Source: Bombyx mori (lineage: Eukaryota; Arthropoda; Insecta; Lepidoptera; Bombycidae). Taken from it: a stretch of DNA of 64,000 bases. Location of the stretch: assembly GCF_030269925.1 (NCBI RefSeq), contig NC_085124.1:13392001-13456000 (forward strand). The letters run 5' to 3'. The notes beneath the pieces were generated by a model. It saw nothing but the letters and a program-made list of their open reading frames with translations, was not told where the DNA came from and searched no databases. Both the position numbers and the translations under genes were made by a program. Below, piece by piece: positions 14,101-26,100 of the stretch. The first letter of the stretch is position 1. Each line of letters begins with the position of its first letter.

Positions 14101-17100
14101 AATTTTGAAACAGCAGCAAAAAAGCAAAGGCAACGTTGCGTAGCCGATATGAAGCGAATTGCTTTCACATTTGGTTAAATACATTTTTCGAAGTTCCGAA
14201 GTTGATGATTTAACAAATCAATTGTAAGCACGATTTTCTGACGCGGATTTATCTTCTTCGAAATTACAACATAATTAGAGAGAGAGAGAGAGAGTATTCT
14301 TTATTGTACACCAAAAAAACAAATGAACAGTGCGATACATTAAAAACAAAAAGTACAATTGGCGGTCTTATCGCTAAAAGCGATCTCTTCCAGACAACCA
14401 TCAGGTGGACAAGAATCATAATTACAGTACGATAAGAGATATTTTGGAAAAGCAAACCAAAAATAAATCTTTCGTAGCTCATTTTTAGATTGTTGCCGGT
14501 TAAATCATCAGGGTTATTAACCTCGCCCACGCGTGATCGTCAGCAGACCTCCGTACAAACAAGAAACTATATAGGATTGATGTACTCAGTCAATTATTTC
14601 GCAATACTTTTTACTACATTATTAAATACATGGACGAAACAACTAAACACTCATTTCTCCGGCTTTTTTATGCCAGTGTGTAGTTTCCACTCAAAAAGAT
14701 CACCACTCCGACGATCTTCGGTTCTAAAGCACATATCGTCTTTTCGCATTAAAAGTGTACAATTTCCAAAAATAATCGAAATTGAGTTAATAATATGCGG
14801 AATCATTTGGTATCATCAGTATTTTTTTCATAAATACTGTCAAAAGAGTAGTAGTTTAGTTTTTTTTTTTTAGAGTACCTATATTTTGACTACTATTATC
14901 AAAATTAAGACATAATTTTATCTTACTTTAAAATACAGATAATGTAATTGGTAAAAAATAAATGTTGCAGAGATGATTAATATTAAAAATATCACATGTT
15001 AAACACTTTCCTGTAAAATTAGTATGTTTTGAGATTATACAGTTTTAATGCGAGAAGACGATATGTCCAGCTATTGCCACTTCAGCTTGCTAACTATCTG
15101 AGCTATGTCCATGCCTATGGGTTATGGTAAATATTTTACATAAGTTGTACCACAAACCACATGTAATTTAAGTTTTTTATGAACGAAGGATTATTAGTGG
15201 CCCGCTGGCCTTCCCAGTGTACCATGAGCCGCGAACCATTTACGAAATAATATATACGAAATAAAACACACCATGGGTGTTGCGAGGTCATCTGTTCTAC
15301 TAAAAAAACATAGTACAGCTACGCTTCTATTATCTTTTTTAATCGAAGAGACGTTAATCACAGTTGAAGGACCGAACTTCTAACAAAACTGAACACATCA
15401 GAGAACACAGGTGTTTCAGTATATTCCGACTAAATTAACTAAATGTGTATTTTCAGAACATGATACAACGTAACAGGAAAAACTTGTAAAACGTCTTTAA
15501 CAAAATTAAATTTGGCAAGTGATCGCGTAAACCGTTAAAACAATTTTATTGCCAAAGATTTCTAGTAATGCCGTGTACTTTAACAGTTAACATAATATTT
15601 ATTTTCCTGGTTCGAAATGGCGAGAAAGATCGATTTATAGATATCCATGGATATACTTACTCTAAATTTAGAATTGTTTTATTGAACAAAAAAGTATGCT
15701 GAATTTTCTTCTATAAAAATGTGCGCTAACATTATTTTCAAGTTAGCCATGCCAAAACAACCCAAAAGACTGTCCGAAACATACCTGGCTACTTCTTTTA
15801 AATACCTGTTGCTTGTTTATTTGGGAATATTTACGAGAACTTCTAAATTCTAATTCGTTATTTAATATACCTATCGATTCTAATCAAATATCACCTTGCA
15901 TGAGTTTTGCTATACAAACTAAAGAGTTGTCATGAAAAACTGTTTATCTTAAATTAAGTACATTAAATTGGTACTATTTATTTATCCATAATCCAAATGT
16001 ATATTTAACCAATCCAACGCAAAAACTCTTAGAGACAATACGTTTTACGCGTAATAAATAAAAATATTTTATTATAACATTGAAAATATCTATTTTTAAT
16101 TATTAATATGTAAATAAGATACAAAATAACAAATTTGAATTCCAGTATGTAATGATGTTGTTATTATACCATTCATCAATATGTTTGACAACTTATATAT
16201 TAACCAAATAAAATTGTTATTACACTATTCATTAATATTTTTGACAGTTTATTTACCATAAAATTAATTCATAACGAAAACAGAACTGAATATTGTAGAT
16301 ATGGGTAAATAGGCAAGGACAACAGATTCTGTTTTCGTCAACTGATTTTCATTTAAGAAATGACTGAAAAATGCCATACAATCTTTTTAAAAAATTGGAA
16401 GCTATTGACAGACTTGAGGGCTATCAACAAATCTTCTCAGTGGGTCGCGTTTTCGATCCGGTGGTAGATTCTGCGAAGCACTGCTCTTGCTAGGGCCAGT
16501 GTTAGCAACACTCCGGTTTGAGCCCCGTGAGCTCACCTACATTATGTTAGGGCAAAGCTGAAATAGCCTCCCAAGGGTATCAGCATAGGTAGGAAAAAAA
16601 ATCAACTAATAAAAATAGAAATAATATGTCGACTGTTTCTAAGATTGTGTTTGTGTGAATCTGTGGATCACCCGCTGATCAGGTGGCTTGATGATTTGCG
16701 ACGGGAAACGAACGGTATACTGCAAGATATGGACGAGCTGAAGATCATCAGTCACAGTGATGTAATTTTGGAGAGTCTTATCTTCAGCAGTTGATAACTG
16801 CATGCATCAATTATGTCAATCAATTGTTTTTAGTACAAGAAAACTTAAGCTTCTAAAACACGTAAGAAATAAATTTCAACTTGCTCGAATTACCCAGCAC
16901 ACCATTATGATAGTATGTCAGATTTTTCATGATTACGCAAAAACTTTTCAACGTTGACACACTGGCATCAAATAATTTAAAAAAACGATAATTTCGTAGA
17001 CATCTGGATATTCCAAACGTAAATGTTCCCTTCACATTTTTGTGAGCCATGTAAGCTTGGATGATTCAACATGAAATGGATTAGCAGAATCATATTAAAA

Positions 17101-20100
17101 ATTTAAAATTACGTTCAAGGTCATTTCAATTTTCAATAACGTTTTGCGAATTCAACTGCACTCTGCTGTGGGTATTTTGGCGTAGACATTTTAGGTTTGT
17201 TATAACAAAAAAAGATCTGGTAATAAATTATTTGACTCAAGAGTTGACTTAAGAACTTGCGTATTATTACATTTTCAATTACAAATATGGTTCAATGAGC
17301 TCCACGGCCTTCTTGGTGTCGATTGACTACAACAGTCCATAGACATCACAATTAAATGCCTCTAAGATTTAGATCTGGTTGTATGGCATAATGTCACGGC
17401 AGAATTAAGCTGGGTAGGTACATGAGAGAAAATCATGGACCTATCTTTTTTTTTCTATTGTATGCTAGATGCATAGATGTGTGGACGAGCTCACAGCCCA
17501 CCTGGTATTAAGTGCTTACTGGAACCCATAGACAAATATGTATAACGTAAATGCGCCACACACGTTGACATATAAGTTCTAAGGTCTCAGTATAGTTACA
17601 ACGGCTACAGCACCCTTCAAACCCAAACGCAATACTGCTTCACGTCAGAAATAGACGGGGCGGTGGTACCTACCCGTGCGGACTCACAAGAGGTCCTACC
17701 ACCAGTAATTACGCAAATTATAATTTTGCGGGTTTGATTTTTATTACACGATGTTATTCCTTCACCGTGGAAGTCAATCGTGAACAATTGTTAAGTACGT
17801 ATTTCATTAGAAAAATTGGTACCCGCCTGCGGGATTCGAACACCGGTGCATCGCTCGATACGAATGCACCGGACGTCTTATCCTTTAGGCCACCACGACA
17901 ACTTTAAAAGTTCTTTATAGTTCTCATAGTTTGATTGATGTCGAGATAAGGCATAAATAAATATTAGTCGTGGTAATAGTTCAGTTCATTGTTTGCACGA
18001 CGACTTCACCGGTTACTGGAGCCCATAGACATCTACAACGTAAATGCCGCTACCCACCTTGAGATATGAGTTCTAAGGTCTCAGTATATTTCATGTCTGT
18101 CATCGTCATATCTGTACTAAATACGCAGTAAAACTTTTATAAAATTCGCGGACTTCATTTTTTTCATACGAACTTTTTGTTCACCGTAGAAGACGTTCAT
18201 GAACATGAATTGAGTAGGTACGTATTTCCTTAGGATTTTCCTTAAGATTTGTCTAACTTTGATATAATCGCAATACGATAGATCTGAACCTTTAAGTCAC
18301 TATCGATTATATCGAAGCGATCAGAGCGAATCGATTATATCGCAGCATTCGGTAATTGTGCTATATTTGCGTATTATTTCATTAATATGCCGCAATCGCC
18401 AAACTCCAGCAACTTAACGAACATCCAGTCAATTTCTACCGCTAAGCAGCAATAGTTTCCAGTTTGGTGAGTGAGACAATGGTCATGCAAATTAAGCTTC
18501 GACTATATATATCTCGTCTATATATGTCTCGAGAAGGGTGGCGGCACTCATTTTGTGAGTCTATCACTCTACCCTGTACCAGGTGGGTCGCGAGCTCATC
18601 TTCCAATCTACATATTAAGAAAAGAATCTCAAAAAGCCGCCGAGCCACCACACAACAAACAACCCACATGTTTTTGAATATGTAATTCAAAACAAGTCGA
18701 ACCTAAGATTCGAACCTCTATTTTTAAAATAATCTGTATTCTTGCATATTTTATTTATAACATAATATTATGGTTTTCTTCATTTCGGCGACAAAAATTT
18801 AAACTAGTATTTATTTTTGGTTTTTTTAGTCTGTAATGATGATAATTTCATAGTAAAAATATATTCTGCTATCATATCTAAGGAAAGCAGCAGGCGCGTA
18901 CAAGGCACTACCGTGTTTTCAGCGTCAATTTTCAAGATATATCATGATCAGGATAATCCGACAGTTTTATTAAATTACTAGCTGACCCGGCAGACTTCGT
19001 AGTGCCTCAATCGATAAATAAAAGGCCTGAACTATTGTACGAAATCAACTAAAAAAGGAATCCGTCCGACGGGGGACACATCAAAGGGAAACAAAATTGT
19101 TATTTTTATTTAATTCCGAGCATTTACATATTTATCTACCTTTTAAACCTTCTATGGACTTCCACAAATAATTCAAGACCAAAATTAGCCAAATCGGTCC
19201 AGCCGTTCTCGAGTTTTAGCGAGACTAACGAACAGCAATTCATTTTTGTATATATAGATAGAAGATTAATATTGTTCCTTGATAACTGTGCTAAGTAAGA
19301 AAGAAATCCGATGCTTTGAAGGCGATAAAAAACATGTTCAAAGATTCCGTTGTATAAATACATATCAAACTACTGAAAGCGTGTTAAAAATGACCAAATC
19401 GGGCGCCCGAAAACTACACAAAATCCATTTTGTTCAACATAACATTGATCTACGAGACAAACGCCTATCTAAGCAAACTTGTTTGATATACATTGAGTTG
19501 CGCTTTAGTTTAAATTCAAATTTCATTCATAAGAACGGGGAAAACCAGACAGACAGTCCTTCCCGGTAAACTAGTCATGGCAGCGGTCATCCAGCCACTC
19601 TTAGTCATTGCACTAACTACTTATTGAACTGGAAGGCTTTTCTTCATTAGACTTTTACTGAATAGATGTTTAAGGTGAAAATCGCTAATCATCCAATTCA
19701 CCTGTTAACCTGTTGACCTCCCTCCTAACGATTGACGTTCCATTATTTCTGAGGATCGTGATTTTGAGTTTGTCCATACGTCCTCGTGAAACTGGAGCGG
19801 TTTCTGGGACTCCAGCCATTACTTCCAATCAGAAAATAATAATAAAAGATGTGTGGTGTCATGGGACACCGGATAGGAACGGAATATAAAAATATTAATT
19901 TAAAGTTCTATTCGAGGTATACAGAAAATAAAACTGCATGTTTCGCAACAGCCCACGGTCATTCGGTAACGTGCCAACTTATTGTGGTACACTTCATTCA
20001 CGGTTGTTTGCATAAGAGTTAGTGTATTGCGCAAACGAACGCTCTGAGGTCGTGGTCAATGAATGATAAAAAAATATGTTATTTTTTGTACGTTATTACA

Positions 20101-23100
20101 AAGTTAAGTCGTACATACACTGCGTGCATTACTAATAAAAATCTTACGTTACGGACGTTTTTTCCCAGTTAGGGTACTCCTCCGCATCGTCCCATAAGGA
20201 ACTTCGTTCCAATAATAAAGGGATTTATTTACATTGCAGCCAATCAGCAAAGCAACTAATGACCCCGAACAACCAAGTCAGCCACTCCTGGAGCCGAACA
20301 AAGAACGGCAGAAACCACCCTTAACCGGTAATTACTCATTTTTACATTCTACCCACAATGCTCTGAGGAATTATTTGAGATGACACTATCATCTCGTTTT
20401 TACCATCGCACCGCCCGCCACCGGAGTAGAGTTCATCCGTACTACCTGGAGCCACTGTGTTCATCCACAGTGCGTTTCCAGAGATCATTTTTGCCACGTA
20501 CCATCCGGCTTTGGAATGAGTTCCGCTCCACGGTGTTTCCCGAACGCCATGACATGTCCTTCTTCAAACGAGGCTTGTGGAGAGTATTAAGCGGTAGGCA
20601 GCGGCTTGGCTCTGCCCCTGGCATTGCTGACATCCAGAGCGAAGGTAACTACTTACCATAAGGTGGGCCGTATGCTGTCTGCCTGCTCGGGCAATAAAAA
20701 AAAACTGTAATGTAAAAGTTAATATAGTCGTCATGGCCTAAAGGATAAGACATCCAGTGCATTCGTATCGAGCGATGCAACGGTGTTCGAATCCCGCTGG
20801 CGGATACCAATTGTTTCTAATGAAAACGTACTTAACAAACGTTCACGATTGACTTCCACGATGAAGGAATAACATCGTGTAATAAAAAACAAAACCGCAA
20901 AATTATAATTAGCGTAATTACTGGTGGTAAGACCTGTTGCGAGATCGCAAGGGTAGGAACTACCGTCTCACCTATTTCTGCCGTAAAGTAATAATGCGTT
21001 TCGGTTTGAAGAGCAGCCGTTGTACTGTAAAAACGGAGACCTTAAAACTCATATCTCAAGGTTGCTGGTGGCATTTACGTTATAGATATCTGTGGGCTCC
21101 TGTAACCACTTAACACCAGGTGGGCTGTAAGCTCGTCCAACAATCTATGCAATAAAAATATAATATATATAAAAAGTATATATCATCGCGCTAATTTACC
21201 CAATTCCTCGTCCAGGACCAGAGATTGATGACTTAGGCGACGATGCGGAGAAGCCATCAGATGCAACTCCATACCAGGGCATCGACGACGGACTCCTCGA
21301 ACCAACTGACCCCAAACCCACAGTTCCGGGCGAAGGTAATTAGACTAAGGCTTTTTATTTTATTCCATAGAAAGGTGCATGACATCTCGGACCGCTTTTC
21401 TGTACCTGACTACCAGAGCTCAAGACATCGTAACGTCAATATCCATCTTTGTGCTTAGTCCGAGTTTTTTAACGTTCTCGATAGCGTAAAAGTTAGCTCA
21501 TCTTTGTATGGAATGGGATCGTTTGCGTACGTTTGCCGCTAGGGGCGCTGTTCCAACTGCATACAAAATTGGGTTAACTTTTACGCTATCGAGAACGTTA
21601 AGAAACTCGCACTAAGCACTCTTGACGCATGAGGTGTATTTCATAATAACATGTATTCTAAGCCGCTGTCCAACCATGCAAAAGCCTTCGCGTCAAAAAA
21701 AAATAGGTACGCAGGATGGTATTATAACAGTGATGCAGTAGTAGGCAAAGATTGCATGATGAACATGTTTGTTTGCTCTTTGTCTGGGTGTTTATTATCT
21801 ATCGTATATATGCACATATTTAAACTTATATAAAACATAAATGTTTCTCAGTCTACGGTAATAAAGGAAATCCTAAATTGGGACTGGATTACCGTGCGTG
21901 ATTTGTTCCCAGTTATTTATTTATTTATTATTTACCACACCGGGCTAATATTATTTACCTAAACACTAGGTTATGTACTAAGTATATACGTATATAATCT
22001 ACACTAACACACACTACTCTTCTGAGTTCTGGGTGAGATCTGAATACTTTCGATAGGACAAAGGGTTCCACGTTAGTGAATGTATCACTTAAGCTAAAAA
22101 ACTGTTTTTGTGAAGAAAGGATTACTGGTGGACCGGAAGCCTTTCCAGTTTCAATAGGAAAGGCGGGTGAGCACGGGCTCATCTAAAAAAAAACTTAATG
22201 CCTCATAAAGAACTCTTTTTAATTAAAACTTTTATTAAAACAAAGGGCCAAAGAACAATTGAATGTATCATTATCAGGAGTACGTACCGTTTGTTTATCG
22301 GCGTAACCTCAGAATTGCTTTGTGGTCGTATCTGGTCGACCGAAAAAAGGTTATCTCTGTTTTGTTATTTAGGTTGAGGTTGAGGGTAACTAATTAATGT
22401 TAATTTATAATATTTAAGTGGTGCTCTTACGTAAATAATGTTCGTGAATATTAAGTTAAGGAAGGCATGTTTTTAAATGAGTATAAGTGGAAAGGAAAGA
22501 TTGTTATGATTTTTTTTTTTTTTTTATTTTTTTTTTTTTTGCTTAGGTGAGTGGACGAGCTCACAGCCCACCTGGTATTAAGTGGTTACTGGAGCCCATA
22601 GACATCTACAACGTAAAGGCGCCACCCACCTATGAAGTGGTATTTCTTGATTTTAATCACTAATGTCGCGTGTAGCGTCTTGGTGTCGGTCCTATTGTTG
22701 TAGCTGGGAAATTCTCTATAAGTATTAGTTATTTTGTTATTGTTAGCGCCGCACGAAAGCTTAACTTTGGATGGAAAAACGACGTTATTAAGGAAGGTAA
22801 ACGGATGTATGATTTCTGTCTGTGCCACGGGGAATCAATTCTTAATCGCTAGTCTAAGAGACTAATCCAGCTACATCATCATCATCATCAACAGCCCACA
22901 GTCGTCCACTGCTGGACATAGGCCTCTCCCAATCCGCACCGAATCCAGCTACGCGCGAACTCAACTCGGACAGTGAACTCACGGGTTCAACCTGAGAGAA
23001 TTTGCTAACACTAGCCCTAGCAAGAGTAATGCTTCACAAAATCTACCACCGGAGATTAGAATCGCGACCTACTTAGAAGATCCGACAGCAAACTCACCGG

Positions 23101-26100
23101 GCTGTGTCTATGGGAGTTCACACAGAAAGCTACTGCTAGTTCACTGTGTGGAAAATAGTTTTAGTAAAATATTCAAATAATAAAATCATTGTCGTCCGTG
23201 CCAAGAAAACTGTCGAGTATTTGAAACGAAAATAACAAAAATGCGAGATTAAGCCGCTCAAGTGGTTTTAATTACACTTAAAACTCGCAAAATAGAAGAA
23301 AATATTAAATATCGTTATTGTCTAGAATCTATCTCTATTATGAATTTTTCTCACGTTTTTATTGACTGTGAAATTTTGAGGCTTAGAAAGTCATAATCGG
23401 GTGACAGCGCAAAAGTTTCGGGGATAAAATTAGTGGGGCTTTAGTTTCTCATAACTCTATAATAATAGGCTATTAAACAACTTATTGTATCATTGTATGT
23501 ATGTATATGCTAATTAGGGTTGCCAGATTTTGTTTTCAGCCTATAAGGGGCAAATGCTTAAATGAGCAAAAAAATACCTTTTTTTTTATTTTTTTTCGGG
23601 TAGAGGGCCGAACCTCCTACGAGGTCCCCGCGCAAAAGGGGCGCGCGGGGTATGTGAAACTCAACGATCTGCATGGTGTTGTGAGCAGACCGCGGGGCCA
23701 AGGATTTTAGGACCCACCCACTAAACGACTCCCCTGCACTTTTACACCCGATCCCCTCCGAGGTCAGAACCCGGATGAGGTAAGGAGGCTACCGCGGTCA
23801 ACACTACAACCAGACGGCGCGGCTCACCCCAAGGACGCCCAGCCGACGGAGCCTTCGAGGCGAATCGAAGGCTCTGAAACGTCGGCCGTCTCGGTACGGC
23901 AGCCCGTCGGGCCGCCCAGACGGTGCCGCTGGTGTCCCGGAATACCCCGCTGGACCAGAACCAGCCTGCCGGGTCGGGACGCGATACACCGTCGACCGGT
24001 CGCTCTAATCACTCCACGGCAGCGCGCTAGAGTGCTGGTAGCGCGCCGCGCAGCCTCACCCCCTCAGGTCGCCCTTTGACCTTCACCGGGGGGAGGCCGC
24101 TACCTACAGAGCAAAAAAATACCTACGGGAATTTAATTTTTTTCTCGGGACAAATAAAAAACAAAATTATATAGTGACATTCTTTATTTTTTTTATATTT
24201 CTTCGTGAAGCATGTCAGTTTTAACATATTTTTATCGGTTTAAACATATTTATAAAAATCAATACTATTATAATCGTACGGTTCGAATACGAGACAGTCA
24301 ATCCCGCCGAGACATTTTAAACTAAGCCTAAAATACGCGACGTCTGGCAACCCTAAATGGCTAATGGAATTGACTATTCACTCATTCGTTAAATTAAAAA
24401 CTATCCCAAAGAAATTATTTCTCTGCGATGGGCACAATAATTGTGTGAACTAAATCACGTTTTCAAAATATATCAATACGCTCCTGCTTAATTAACATAT
24501 CTTGCGCAAATCTTATTTCGAGACAGGCATTGACCTTGTACGTTGACAGTGACTGCCCGGAGTACAGTGTACATATGTTGTATTGAATTATGCGTGTGTA
24601 CCTATATGGTTGCCGAAATGACGAAGTAGTTTTATAGAAAAATTCCACTTTGCACTGTAGTTTTATTTATTTATTGCTTAGATGGATTTGGATTTTTTTA
24701 TTGCTTAAAATGTCGTCGTGGCCTAAAGGATAAGACGTCCGGTGCATTCGTGTTGAGCGATGCACCAGTTTTCGAATCCCAGGCGGGTATCAATTTTTCT
24801 AATGAAATACGTACTCAACAAATGTTCACGTTTGATTTCCACGGTGAAGGAATAACATCGTGTAATTAAAATCAAACCCGCAAATTTTAGTTTGCGTAAT
24901 TACTAGTGGTAGGACTTCTTGTGAGTCCGCGCGGTTAGGTACTACCACCCTGCCTATTTCTCCCGTGAATCAGTAATGCGTTTCGGTTTGAAGGGTGGGA
25001 CAGCCGTTGTAACTATATTTGAAACCTTAGAACTTATATCTCAAGGTGGGTGGCGCATTTACATTGTAGATGTCTATGGGCTCCAGTAACCACTTAACAC
25101 CAGGTGGGCTGTGAGCTCGTCCACCCATCTAAGCAATAAAAAAAAATGTATAAAAAAAATGTGTGGACAAGCTCACAGCCCACCTGGCCCACAGTCTTTG
25201 TATAATAATACGAAGGCTTTGACCTCATATTTCAAGGTGGGCGACATTCTGTTGTTGTTGTTCCCATCTACAGTTTAGAAGATGATGTTTTTACTGTCAC
25301 ACAATATAACCTCTTTTTTTATTTCAATTGTTCAGTCAGTTCGTTCCATAAATGACTGTCGCGTTTCTACCCTGAATCAATTAGGTAACAAATATTTATA
25401 AATGTAAGCTAAGTTAACGAATAATGGTCAAAAGAACGCTTCAGCAAAGAACGAACGGAAAGATAGAAAACGATTATTCGTATTTATGTATTACTTGTCA
25501 GGTGATGTCAATAAAAGGCTACTATTAGTGGTATTTTTCTTTCAGGAACAGATGAAACCCACAACCCCGATGACGACGCAGAGGCCACAGCAGAAGACGG
25601 GCTCTCGGACGGTAAATGGCCATGGCTGTCAGAAGGGGACCAGCCGGATTATCCTTATGGTGACTGGTTCACTGCATGTGGCACACATTATTTAACCACC
25701 TAACTCTATTCACTTTGCACTGATTGGTTATGAAGTTTTTTATTTTGGCGCGCAATCCGCGAAACCATCGCTAATCCATCATGGCGAATGAAACAGGATC
25801 AAAGAGAAACGTTTCTAATGTTATATTTAAAATTGCATGTAAATGTTGAAAAAAATATTCTCCATCCATTATCAGTATTCATTCTTATTGTTCATGGGTA
25901 AACGTCGCATAGAAAAATACACTTAATTTATAAAAATATCGCTTTTGAGTTTAAAGTACTTATAAAATATTAAAATCCTAAAAGATACTTGGAATTTTTC
26001 TAATTAAATTTATTTTTATAGTAAATGTCAGGTACCGTTTTTGCTTCAGTATTTAACCTAAAAGCACAGATCCTAAAAGTAATCACTAAAATTAATAATA

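Larger units (their letters stand above)
11913..16429. other. Ninjurin intron 1, sparse repeats
   Basis: Apart from the tandem repeat (12070), the SINE fragment (13243) and the LINE tail (14277), I see only AT-rich DNA. The frames at 12627-13111 and 14490-14873 lack homology and splice context. Confidence 0.45.

Noticed and set aside
17820..17903. A tRNA gene
   Set aside because: A and B boxes are present but no cloverleaf can be completed, and the sequence continues into the SINE body, as at 20727 and 24712.
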